This document shows positions 17,074 to 25,090 of a DNA stretch of 30,990 bases, one piece after another (the first letter of the stretch is position 1; each line of letters opens with the position of its first letter). The DNA is from JBJFGR01 sp051892875 (GTDB lineage: Bacteria > Pseudomonadota > Gammaproteobacteria > Enterobacterales > Succinivibrionaceae). Below the pieces are notes generated by a model, which worked only from the letters and a program-made list of their open reading frames with translations, was not told the DNA's origin and searched no databases. The translations under genes were made by a program, and so were the position numbers. The stretch lies in the NCBI GenBank assembly GCA_051892875.1, contig JBJFGR010000139.1:1-30990 (forward strand), read 5' to 3'.

Positions 17074-19087
17074 AAAAATTTTCCCTCGTAGTTTTTATTA
17101 TTTTTTTTGCTAATATGTTTAAATTATTTAATAACAGTTCTTTATTTTCCAAGTTATTGTAACGTATATTCTCAAAAACATTTAGGAAGCTTATCAAATT
17201 TTTTAATATATCATCTTTGATTTCTATGTGTTGAGATGACGGCATAGATAAGTTAGTAATAAATGTACGTAAAGAATCTGAATCTTTTTTATTAATTCCC
17301 ATTTTATTTAGATGTTTTAAAACTTTAATTAGTATTTTAAGTTCTGGATTTTTTATAACTTCTTTTTTGTTACGTTGTTGTAAAAATATAATTCCAATAG
17401 AACATCCTATTGAAAATATTATAAATCCAATGACATATAAAATGTTGTTTTTAAATATCTCTTGTTGTTTTTCCGTATCAAAGTTTAAGATAAACATGCT
17501 CCAATTTAAATCAATATATTCAAAAGTATTTTTTATATAAACAATAAAATTACCTATATTATAAATTGTTTGTTCATAAAGACTATCACCTTTATAAATA
17601 AGGATATTTGTTGTATTTCTAGAATTTGTTATATAATTCGAAATAAGTATTGTTGGGTCAACAACCATCCATTCATGATTTATAAAAGCTTCCACCCAAG
17701 CATGAGCATCTGACTCACGAAGGATGACATAATTATCACTTGATTTTTCTTCTCCCCCTAAGTATCCTCCAACCATGCGTGCTGGTATGTTAGCCATGCG
17801 TAACATAATTGTTAGACTTTGAGCATAATGAACGCAAAAACCTTTTCTTTTTTGGAATAGAAATTCATCAATGGCGTTGATTCCGTATTTTCCTGGAGAG
17901 AGAGTGTAAAAAAATTTATTTTCTTTAAAAAAGGTAAGCAGAGTATTTACTTTTTTATAATCATCCATATCTTCAGTAATTATAGAATTTACAAGTTCAA
18001 AAGTTTTAGGATTTTGCTTTACAGAATAGGATAATAAATTATTTTTTATTTCTATTAGTTCTTTTTTTGAAGTAAGGGTATTAGCTTTTCCATATTGAAA
18101 ATGAAATATGCTTCTTGTGGTAATAGGGTCAGTTGTTGTGTAGTTATAATCATCTAATAAGAATAAATTATTATCATTAGAAATAGAGTATCTTAATGTT
18201 GGTATGAATTTAGTATTTGAGGGTTCTATTATGATGGTGTATTCTCTTTTAGGATCCTTTATATTTAAGTAAGGCTTGTTATAAGCAAAAAAATTTTTAT
18301 TTTTTGAATATTTTAAATAAGAGATTTGTTTTCTGCTATTTTGAGTTTTTATATCTTCAGTCCAGTGGATGCCATCATAATTTGTGTAGGTAATAGCTCT
18401 GAAATATCGTTCGTTTGCAGAAGGTATATTATCATTAAATACTACGCGGCCGATCATTTTTGAAGATTTTAATAATTCATCTACATTATTAATTGAAATT
18501 TTTTCAGAAAGACCTGTTTTTGATAAACTTTTATCTGGTATAACCCATAATGAACCGATACGAGGAAATACTATAAATAAAAAAATAGTTAAAGGTATGG
18601 CAGGAAGAATTAGTTTAAGAAGAGTGTTTAAATTTTGAAAAATATTTTCTTTAGAAGTTACGGAGATAAATGACCATATAATTAGTGTAGGAACAATTAA
18701 GATATAAATTGCAATATATGCTTCATAATGAAAAATTAAGGGAAGTATTGATAAAAAAATCATGGAGCAACATTGAATATAGGTATCTCTCAGATTTCCG
18801 TATTCTAAAAATTTTAAAGCACACCCTAATATCAGTAAGTTTACAAAAGTATCTCCAATGTTATGAGCTATAATACCTGCTATAATTAAAAGAGTAATTC
18901 CTAGATAAGTAAGTAATTTAACTTTTATTTTTGTTAAAGGTTTTATGATTTTTAATATAACAAGTATTCTGCATAATATGGCAATAACAGCAATACTTGC
19001 AGGTAATAATAGCAAGTGATTACTACACATAACTGTTATGATGATATATGTTATACCAATTAATATTAATGCCTTATTTTTTATCAT
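17063..19087 (-). CDS. TgpA-like membrane transglutaminase (DUF3488 / transglutaminase core)
   Basis: Inner-membrane protein of 674 residues. Residues 1 to about 175 hold six hydrophobic segments (the DUF3488 part). Residues about 180-540 are a periplasmic region with the papain-like transglutaminase core: the triad is C418 (RKGFCVHYA), H462 (DAHAWVEA) and D477 (MVVDPT), with RMANIPARMVGGYLGGE between. A further membrane helix at about 551-569 leads to a cytosolic tail like DUF4129. This is the build of P. aeruginosa TgpA, a periplasmic transglutaminase important for viability there. The triad is complete, so it should be active, as a transglutaminase or protease. It lies 35 bases after the DUF58 gene, and its end overlaps the barrel gene by 11 bases. 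Confidence 0.9.
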   Translation of the reverse strand: MIKNKALILIGITYIIITVMCSNHLLLLPASIAVIAILCRILVILKIIKPLTKIKVKLLTYLGITLLIIAGIIAHNIGDTFVNLLILGCALKFLEYGNLRDTYIQCCSMIFLSILPLIFHYEAYIAIYILIVPTLIIWSFISVTSKENIFQNLNTLLKLILPAIPLTIFLFIVFPRIGSLWVIPDKSLSKTGLSEKISINNVDELLKSSKMIGRVVFNDNIPSANERYFRAITYTNYDGIHWTEDIKTQNSRKQISYLKYSKNKNFFAYNKPYLNIKDPKREYTIIIEPSNTKFIPTLRYSISNDNNLFLLDDYNYTTTDPITTRSIFHFQYGKANTLTSKKELIEIKNNLLSYSVKQNPKTFELVNSIITEDMDDYKKVNTLLTFFKENKFFYTLSPGKYGINAIDEFLFQKRKGFCVHYAQSLTIMLRMANIPARMVGGYLGGEEKSSDNYVILRESDAHAWVEAFINHEWMVVDPTILISNYITNSRNTTNILIYKGDSLYEQTIYNIGNFIVYIKNTFEYIDLNWSMFILNFDTEKQQEIFKNNILYVIGFIIFSIGCSIGIIFLQQRNKKEVIKNPELKILIKVLKHLNKMGINKKDSDSLRTFITNLSMPSSQHIEIKDDILKNLISFLNVFENIRYNNLENKELLLNNLNILAKKIIKTTRENFYET

Positions 19088-19122
19088 GCAAACTTATAAT
19101 CCTTTAATCATTCAATTTCAAG

Positions 19123-20070
19123 TTACAACAAAGCTAATTCAGTGAGCAATTTGGTTGTATAATTTTTACCGCTACTAGGTGAAAAGTTTATACTTTTAAA
19201 TTTAAACCCGAATTTTGCGTTTCTTTTTTCTAAATCAAGAATTGCGTATGTTAACATTGAAATTTGTTCCTCGATTTCTAGGCTTTTTATACTTTGTTCT
19301 GTTAAATAAAGATTCATACTCTGATCTGTTGTAAACTCTTTGACCATTAATCCTCTTTTTAATGCTAATTGTCTCCAATCTATAAGATTAATAGGGTCAC
19401 CTTCTCGATATTGTTTAAGTCCAGATATTTCGTCATTTACTCCGATAGAAAAGTTATGAGAAGATGATTGTTGATTTAAATCGTTATTATTAAAACAATT
19501 ATCCATAGATATTTTTACTAAAGTATATTCATTAGGGATGGGTTTAGGAAAAACTATATGATTATGTTCTGATTCTATATAAGCACTATACTCTATTAAA
19601 CCTAAGGGGTATGTAGAGTATACTTTTATAGTTGACAAATTATAATAACCCCGTTCTATATTATTTATGGTTAAAGAAGTTGTACAATTATTTTGTATAG
19701 TATCAATAAATACTGGTAAGGTATCTTTTGAGTTAACTGTAATGGTGTAAGATGTTTGTTGTATATTTTTATGTAAAAAAATAGGAATATTTATAGATGT
19801 TCCTGCAAAAATAGATGTTTTATTATCAAGAACTTTTATAGAAATTCCTCTAATATTTTTATAACTTATTACTTGGGATACAATAAATACTGAGAAAAAA
19901 AATAAAGATACACCTAAAACTAGATTGTTTTCATAATTAAGACCAAAAATAATCATTAATAAACAAGCCATCAAATATATAAAACCATTTTTATTGAGTC
20001 TTATAGAAAGGCATTTAAGAGAAATAACTTCATTTTCAAATAATGCTTGTTTTTTTAAAAAGGATATCAT
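19123..20070 (-). CDS. DUF58 membrane protein
   Basis: A 315-residue protein with two adjacent membrane helices (about 29-47 and 50-69) and a C-terminal soluble domain. The DUF58 signature is SIGVNDEISGLKQYREGDPINLIDWRQLA at about 208-236, with YREGD at 221-225 and DWR at 231-233. Proteins of this family have a von Willebrand-A-like fold and are almost always encoded beside a MoxR ATPase, as here. The start codon overlaps the moxR stop by four bases (ATGA), showing translational coupling. The tail ends early (about 80 residues after DWR), so a complete MIDAS-type domain may be lacking. Its role is taken to be a partner or scaffold of the MoxR ATPase; the molecular function is not established. 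Confidence 0.88.
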   Translation of the reverse strand: MISFLKKQALFENEVISLKCLSIRLNKNGFIYLMACLLMIIFGLNYENNLVLGVSLFFFSVFIVSQVISYKNIRGISIKVLDNKTSIFAGTSINIPIFLHKNIQQTSYTITVNSKDTLPVFIDTIQNNCTTSLTINNIERGYYNLSTIKVYSTYPLGLIEYSAYIESEHNHIVFPKPIPNEYTLVKISMDNCFNNNDLNQQSSSHNFSIGVNDEISGLKQYREGDPINLIDWRQLALKRGLMVKEFTTDQSMNLYLTEQSIKSLEIEEQISMLTYAILDLEKRNAKFGFKFKSINFSPSSGKNYTTKLLTELALL

Positions 20071-20972
20071 ATTACAGGATTTACTTTATTTAATATTCTT
20101 GAACTAAATGTTGTACTATTCAAAGTTGCAATATTGCCATGACGCAAACGATGTTCAGCAACAAAAGGAAAAATTTTTTGAATATCATCAGGTATTACAT
20201 AATCTCTATCACTTAAAAATGCAAAAGCTTTTGCAGCATTAAGAAGAGCTATAGCAGCTCTTGGGGATAAAGGATTTGGTATGGTAGGATCGTTTCTACT
20301 TGCTTCGCATAGATTTAGAATATAGTTATAAATAGGGTCTGTTACAGTCATTGTTTGTATAGTGTTTTGAAGTTCAACTAATTTGTGAGGGGTAATGATA
20401 GCCTCTAAAGTTTTTGGTTTATGTTCATTTTTTAAGATTTCGATTTCCTGAGCCCGAGCTGGAAAACCTAATTGAATACGCATGGTAAAACGATCTAATT
20501 GTGATTCAGGTAGTGGAAAAGTTCCTGCTTGATCTAGAGGGTTTTGAGTTGCTATTACAAAAAAAGGTTCTGGTAATTTTCTTGTTACTCTATCTAGGGA
20601 GACTTGTTTTTCAGCCATTACTTCTAATAATGCGCTTTGAGTACGGGGGGAACCTCTATTGATTTCATCTGCTAACAACATATTTGTAAATACTGGACCT
20701 TCATGAAATTCAAAGCTTTTGGTTTGTTCATTATAGATATTACAGCCAAGAAGATCTCCTGGAAGCATATCTGCAGTAAATTGAACACGTTGGCATGAAA
20801 GACCTAAAACATCTGATATAGCTTTTGCCAAAGTTGTTTTTCCCATACCAGGTAAGTCTTCTATTAGTAGATGTCCTTTAGCAAGGATACAACTTAAAGC
20901 AAGTTTTATTTGAAATTTTTTATCGAGAATAACCGTTGATATAGATTCTACTAGATTTTGGCAATTACTCAT
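20067..20972 (-). CDS. MoxR-family AAA+ ATPase
   Basis: Cytosolic 301-residue AAA+ ATPase of the MoxR class, thought to act as a chaperone for assembly or maturation of partner proteins. Motifs: Walker A PGMGKTT (41-47), the MoxR 'QRVQFTADMLPGDLLG' stretch (61-76), Walker B LLADEINRG (99-107; D102 and E103), sensor-1 ATQNP (141-145), and the LPESQLDRF arginine-finger block (154-162), then a C-terminal lid with LSPRA. All catalytic residues are there. It opens the operon followed by DUF58 (4-base overlap), the transglutaminase and the barrel protein. The ribosome site AGGCTT is weak. Confidence 0.94.
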   Translation of the reverse strand: MSNCQNLVESISTVILDKKFQIKLALSCILAKGHLLIEDLPGMGKTTLAKAISDVLGLSCQRVQFTADMLPGDLLGCNIYNEQTKSFEFHEGPVFTNMLLADEINRGSPRTQSALLEVMAEKQVSLDRVTRKLPEPFFVIATQNPLDQAGTFPLPESQLDRFTMRIQLGFPARAQEIEILKNEHKPKTLEAIITPHKLVELQNTIQTMTVTDPIYNYILNLCEASRNDPTIPNPLSPRAAIALLNAAKAFAFLSDRDYVIPDDIQKIFPFVAEHRLRHGNIATLNSTTFSSRILNKVNPVI

Positions 20973-21060
20973 ATTAAAGCCTATGTAGTTATTATTAATT
21001 AAAAAAAAGAGACAATGTTAAGTTATCATAATTGTTATTAAAAAAAAATTATTCAAATCA

Positions 21061-21098
21061 AAAAAATAAAAACTCTATTATATAATTGAATAATAGAG
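21061..21098 (-). terminator. Terminator of cspD
   Basis: On the minus strand: CTCTATTAT (complement of 21090-21098), an 8-base loop, ATAATAGAG (complement of 21073-21081) and then TTTTTATTTTTTT. Perfect 9-base stem with a long T-run, about 100 bases past the cspD stop. Nothing on the plus strand would use it. Confidence 0.85.
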
Positions 21099-21197
21099 AA
21101 TTTAAAAGAATGTTAATTTAAGAACCTTGATAATTATTTTTCTTTGAATTTTATTGATTAAGCTTGTTAAATCTTGTTTATGTAAATTATCACTAGA

Positions 21198-21416
21198 TTA
21201 TGCTGCTTTTTCGCCTAACAATTCTAAGAATGTAACGTGATACCCTTTGTTCCCTCTTTCAATTTCAAAAGATACTAACTGGCCTGATTTTAATGTTTTA
21301 TAACCATCCATTGAAATATTTGAAAAATGAACAAAAATATCTTCGCCACCTTCACTAGGTCTAATAAATCCAAAACCTTTTGCATTATTGAACCATTTAA
21401 CTGAACCTTTTCGCAT
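21198..21416 (-). CDS. cspD: Cold-shock-domain protein, CspD-like
   Basis: A 72-residue single-stranded nucleic-acid-binding protein with one cold-shock domain: KWFNNAKGFGFI with RNP1 at 13-18 and EDIFVHF with RNP2 at 26-31. The MDGYKTLKSGQ segment (36-46) is the form found in E. coli CspD (a replication inhibitor of stationary phase) rather than CspA. The start ATG at 21416 has AGAGGT 6 bases upstream; a longer frame to 21491 runs through leader sequence and is rejected. infA is 1.0 kb away on the same strand, as near cspD in E. coli. A long leader and a strong terminator are consistent with post-transcriptional control. Confidence 0.88.
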   Translation of the reverse strand: MRKGSVKWFNNAKGFGFIRPSEGGEDIFVHFSNISMDGYKTLKSGQLVSFEIERGNKGYHVTFLELLGEKAA

Positions 21417-21582
21417 GATATACCTCTCAATTTTTTTAAAATCACTATAATAACAGCAAATTACGTGCCATTTAAATACTATAAAGTGCAATCATACAAT
21501 AAAAGGTTTATAAATTTTTAGAAAAGTTTAGAAAAGAATTCTGCCCAAAAGAAGTGCAATAATGATAATTAATTGCCTAATT

Positions 21583-22401
21583 CTAATCTTGATATTCAAA
21601 ATTTTTTATACCATAAAGTGATAAATCATACTTTTTGGGTAACTGGTTTAACTTAATACATTCTTCAAGATATAATATGTTTGAACTATTTTTTTGTTTA
21701 GCTTTATTTAAATATTGTAATCCTAGTTCTTTATTTTCTTTTATTCCTAACCCTCTAGTTAAGCAGTAACCATACAGAGCACATGCTTCTTTATAAAATT
21801 CTTGTTTTTCAGAATTTAATTTAAAATATTCTTCTATATGAAAAACACATTCCTTGTAGTCAGGCTCAAAAATTTCAATATTAGAATGTTTTAAAAAGGT
21901 TTTATTCTTTGAATTTGGTGAATTGTTAGGTATTATTTTCGGTTGTAAATCGTAAGTAGAATGGTAAATTTTTTTATAATAATCAGATAAATTATTTCCA
22001 AAAAAATCTATAACAGCAAGTATGTAAAGGCACTCATGATAATCATTTCTTATAGCTCTTTCGCAATGATATTTTGCTGCTTCAATGTTTATTGAAGAAC
22101 CGAGACCTTTAAATTTCATAACAGCTAAATATGGTAAGGTCGGTGCAAAACTTTTATTAAGAAGAGTTTCAAAACGTTGATAAGCGTCTTCCATTTTATT
22201 TGTTTTGTACTGATGTGTCGCAATAAAGTAGGATACAAAAATATTTGCCAGTCGGTAAATATCAACCCAATACATTCCCAAAATTACAAAAACGCAGATT
22301 ATTGCTTTTATAAAAAGATATTGCTCTATATTGCCGTAAAAACAAAGGGCAATATAGATCAGAAAGAAGGCAACAATTGATTTTGCTATGAATAAGATCA
22401 T
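21583..22401 (-). CDS. Membrane-anchored Sel1-like repeat protein
   Basis: Unrecognised 272-residue protein. It has two membrane helices near the N-terminus (about 4-21 and 30-48) and then a helical repeat region. Two stretches fit the Sel1/TPR-like pattern: AVMKFKGLGSSINIEAAKYHCERAI (about 93-117) and ALYGYCLTRGLGIKENKELGLQYLNKA (about 208-234), each with 'A...G.....KGLG...+...A..Y..+A' spacing. Such repeats usually mediate protein-protein contacts. A charged linker with PKIIPNNSPNSKNK separates them. It is 25 bases downstream of infA and probably cotranscribed, with AAAGGT 6 bases before the ATG. It takes the position which clpS-clpA has in E. coli between infA and cspD; it shows no similarity to either. 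Confidence 0.65.
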   Translation of the reverse strand: MILFIAKSIVAFFLIYIALCFYGNIEQYLFIKAIICVFVILGMYWVDIYRLANIFVSYFIATHQYKTNKMEDAYQRFETLLNKSFAPTLPYLAVMKFKGLGSSINIEAAKYHCERAIRNDYHECLYILAVIDFFGNNLSDYYKKIYHSTYDLQPKIIPNNSPNSKNKTFLKHSNIEIFEPDYKECVFHIEEYFKLNSEKQEFYKEACALYGYCLTRGLGIKENKELGLQYLNKAKQKNSSNILYLEECIKLNQLPKKYDLSLYGIKNFEYQD

Positions 22402-22426
22402 TATTTACCTTTCTTATAATTTATAA

Positions 22427-22645
22427 TTAGCGAGAACGGAATACAATTCTACCCTTAGATAAATCGTAAGGAGTCATCTGAACTGTAACTTTATCTCCTG
22501 TTAAAATACGGATGTAATTTTTACGCATCTTTCCAGAAATATGAGCCATAACAATGTGGCCATTTTCTAATTCAACACGGAATGTTGTGTTTGGTAAGGT
22601 TTCTAAAATAGTACCTTGCATTTCAATATTGTCTTCTTTAGACAT
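22427..22645 (-). CDS. infA: Translation initiation factor IF-1
   Basis: A 72-residue OB-fold protein that binds the ribosomal A-site during initiation. The sequence MSKEDNIEMQGTILETLPN, FRVELENGH, AHISGKMRKNYIRILTGDKV and TPYDLSKGRI is that of IF-1 throughout, full length. Ribosome site AAGGAAGA about 10 bases before the ATG. A Sel1-like protein gene follows after 25 bases. Confidence 0.98.
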   Translation of the reverse strand: MSKEDNIEMQGTILETLPNTTFRVELENGHIVMAHISGKMRKNYIRILTGDKVTVQMTPYDLSKGRIVFRSR

Positions 22646-22900
22646 AAAGTATCAATCTTCCTTTTTTGGATAAAAACAAACGATAACATTTTGAAATTGA
22701 ATTCTACAAAATGTCAATGTAAAAAACTTCGCAATTTTACACTTTTTTTATAATCTTTGCAAAAAAATACGCATTTTTTAAGAGTTTTTTGTAACTTTAA
22801 TGTGAAAAAAAATGTTAATAAAATGTTTTTATTTATAATATTTATAAAAATTTTAATATAAAAATATAAGTTAAATCAAAAAGAGAAGAGGAAAGTGACA

Positions 22901-23764
22901 ATGTTAAGAAGGTTCTTAGTAGATTGTGGGGGAATAGCAATTATTTTAGCCTTATTATCTGGTTGTGCTGTAATGAGTGAAGAAGAATGCTTGCAAACAA
23001 ACTGGCATAAAAAAGGGTATGAGGATGGTATTCAAGGTGTAGGATCTCATATGCTTGGTGAGTATATTGATTCTTGTAAAAAATACAAACCTGTTGAGAC
23101 GGAAGCTTATAGAAATGGTAGGCAAGAAGGTGCAAATATTTATTGCTCAAATGATGCAGGATATAATTTAGGAACTCAAGGAACTGCTGTTTCTGATATT
23201 TGTCAGGTATCTAATAATTTAAGTGGTTTTAATGAATATTATAGAAGAGGTAAATTGGTATATGATGCCAATGAGATTGTTAGAAAAATAGATAAAAACA
23301 TCTCTTTTTATAATAATGTAATAGCAGATAATAGATTTTATACTTTGTTGTATCAGTTTGATGCTAATCGTGCTTATTTATATAATTCGAGAAATTCAGC
23401 CATGCAATATCTTGATTATATAAATGCAAATGCTTATGATGGCAATATTTTGAATTCAGCAATATTGAACTACGAACAATTTAATCAAGTGCCTTATCCT
23501 CTAGCATATAGCACGGCAACAAATGCTAAAAAGTGGTTTGATGAAGCAGATAAAGCATTTTATGAAATTGATAAACGTATAGATGATATTGATTCAGAGT
23601 TGAATAATAGAAAGGTGAGTAAAGATAGACAAAAAATTTTACTAAATAAAAGAAATTGTTTATTTAAAGCTAGTTATAATGTTAAAAAAATGGTTGAGAA
23701 ATTAACTAGAGATTTGAATAGAATACCTAGGAATCAGTTATTGAATTACTATAATTGTTATTAA
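22901..23764 (+). CDS. DUF2799 lipoprotein
   Basis: Outer-membrane or periplasmic lipoprotein of 287 residues. I start it at ATG 22901 (AGAGGA 9 bases upstream); a GTG two codons earlier is too near that ribosome site. The lipobox LSGC puts lipid Cys at residue 22 after a hydrophobic helix, followed by an Ala, so no inner-membrane retention Asp. The DUF2799 pattern follows: SEEEC..TNWHKKGYEDGIQG, a second YRNGRQEGANIYC, GYNLGTQG and C. The C-terminal half is a charged helical region with repeated KIDK, DKAF..I.KRIDDID and KMVEKLTRDLNR, perhaps coiled coil; it is longer than in the shortest members. Function unknown. Confidence 0.8.
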   Translation: MLRRFLVDCGGIAIILALLSGCAVMSEEECLQTNWHKKGYEDGIQGVGSHMLGEYIDSCKKYKPVETEAYRNGRQEGANIYCSNDAGYNLGTQGTAVSDICQVSNNLSGFNEYYRRGKLVYDANEIVRKIDKNISFYNNVIADNRFYTLLYQFDANRAYLYNSRNSAMQYLDYINANAYDGNILNSAILNYEQFNQVPYPLAYSTATNAKKWFDEADKAFYEIDKRIDDIDSELNNRKVSKDRQKILLNKRNCLFKASYNVKKMVEKLTRDLNRIPRNQLLNYYNCY

Positions 23765-23816
23765 CGATAGTGGTTGTGCTTGGTGAGTGAACGCACTTGT
23801 GTGTAAACTCCATTTA

Positions 23817-23833
23817 CCCCCTATTATAGGGGG
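23817..23833. other. GC-rich hairpin downstream of the lipoprotein gene
   Basis: CCCCCTA / TAGGGGG, a perfect 7-base stem with a 3-base loop. It is preceded by an unusually G/C-rich stretch (23765-23816). ACTATAAATACT follows, so there is no T-run in either direction; it may stop or stabilise the end of the lipoprotein mRNA by structure alone. Confidence 0.5.
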
Positions 23834-23887
23834 ACTATAAATACTTAGTTATCCTATCACATGTTTTTTCTAAAATCGATAATTGAG

Positions 23888-24343
23888 TTAATACATTGTT
23901 TTAGGTAAGTTTTTGTATGTATTAAAAAGCTTAAGACATTCTTCGTGATGCTCTTGATTTATTAATAGAAGGGATTTGTTGTGATTATTAAAGTACTCAT
24001 AAAATTTAACATCTCTGAAACCAATATTTTCTGTATCTTGGATAGTACAACCATATTTTACCGTACTAATATTTGCCCATAAAATTGCTGCTAAACACAT
24101 AGGACATGGTTCTGCAGTGGTGTATAAAGTACAACCTGTTAGATTGTGAGAAGAAATATTAGTACAAGCATCTCGTATAGCTTCAATTTCTCCATGTGCT
24201 GTTGGATCATGTTTGCTGATTACTTGATTATGACCTCTTCCTATTATTTTTCCATCTTTTACAATAACTGCACCAAAAGGTCCGCCATGCTGTTTTGTAA
24301 TTCCTTCAAAAGCTTCTTTTATAGCTTCATTCATAAAGTTCAT
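23888..24343 (-). CDS. Guanine-deaminase-like nucleobase deaminase (CDA superfamily)
   Basis: Zinc deaminase of 151 residues. The zinc and catalytic motifs are TAH50-G-E52 and EPC80-PM-C83, with GGPFGAVIVKDGKII before them and DPTAHGE and LYTTAEPCPMCLAAILWA around them. GGPFGAVIVKDG and DPTAH resemble B. subtilis guanine deaminase, and the chain ends in a Tyr as there, so guanine deamination is the best guess. tRNA adenosine deaminase TadA is unlikely as the 'AD' and basic C-terminal features are not seen. The HGE form (normally HAE, or HVE/HCE) is an unusual variation. Start at 24343 with AAGGAA 7 bases upstream. It is followed on the plus strand by no gene; the GGDEF remnant is just upstream on the same strand. 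Confidence 0.82.
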   Translation of the reverse strand: MNFMNEAIKEAFEGITKQHGGPFGAVIVKDGKIIGRGHNQVISKHDPTAHGEIEAIRDACTNISSHNLTGCTLYTTAEPCPMCLAAILWANISTVKYGCTIQDTENIGFRDVKFYEYFNNHNKSLLLINQEHHEECLKLFNTYKNLPKTMY

Positions 24344-24405
24344 AAAAAATTCCTTGTGAATATAAATAATATTGAAGTTGTATTGCTGTAATTATGATTT
24401 TAACT

Positions 24406-24793
24406 TTAATTATTTAATTTATTTGAATGATAAAAATTTCGTTTTAATGTATACATATTATCATCAGCAAGTTTTTCTAGTTCTTTAAAACTCATGGTTG
24501 GATGCTCTGCATGTATTGCGTAACCGTAAGATATTGAAATTCCATAAACTATATTTCCTTTCCAATTACAATAGCAAACTCATGAGCTAAATCCTGCTAA
24601 TTTCAATAATAATTTTTTCCGTAATGCAACTATATAAAAAACGTTTTATCTTATAAAGTATCTCAATCAAAAGAAACAAAAAGAATAAAAATACGAATAA
24701 AAATGCTATAGTTTATATTACCACAAATAACATTTTGAAAGTATTTTTAATATCACTTTCTTAACTTTCTTTGCAAAATTTTTTCAATGACAT
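24406..24793 (-). pseudogene. Decayed membrane-bound GGDEF (diguanylate cyclase) gene
   Basis: Reading the minus strand from ATG at 24793, one frame gives MSLKKFCKES-stop, KNTFKMLFVVI-stop, then a hydrophobic helix FLFVFLFFLFLLIEILYKIK and a stop soon after ITEKIIIEISRI. A second frame gives HEFAIVIGK, which corresponds to the G-G-D-E-F-A-I-V core of a cyclase site with D changed to H. The first frame then resumes as VYGISISYGYAIHAE and MSFKELEKLADDNMYTLKR, the canonical end of a GGDEF domain ('VSIG.A ... F.EL..+AD.AMY..K'), ending with TAA at 24406-24408. The original domain is much shortened: the 30-50 residues before and after the active-site motif are gone. It makes no functional enzyme. 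This accounts for most of the 747 bases between the deaminase and sbcD. Confidence 0.75.
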
Positions 24794-25090
24794 AGTATTT
24801 AATACTAGTTATAGAAAATTATTGAATACTGAGGTGTAAACTTATTTTTAATAGTTTATTCGTGTGTATATAATTATAAAATCTATTATATATTTAGTAA
24901 AATATGGTATATAATATAAAAATATTAACATAAATATTTTTGTTTTGATATATTTTTTTATAATTTAAAGTAGCTATAATCTTAAAAAAATAAAATATTC
25001 GAAGTATTTTAATGAGAAATTTAAGAGGTTTATAATGCAGGCTATAAGTTGTAAACTAAATTCACTTTAATTACATTTAGGAGATAGTAA
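24794..25090. other. AT-rich leader of sbcD
   Basis: No gene seen. It is very A/T-rich, and several -10-like TATAAT-type sequences occur near 24910-24980, too many to choose among. TAGGAGA at 25078-25084 is the sbcD ribosome site. Confidence 0.4.

Noticed and set aside
21417..21491. N-terminal extension of cspD by 25 codons
   Set aside because: Cold-shock proteins start with M-x-KG-x-VKWFN; the added residues are leader sequence and have no ribosome site.
22703..22725. TTGACA on the minus strand as the infA promoter
   Set aside because: The -35 hexamer is perfect, but no -10 element is found 16-18 bases downstream of it.
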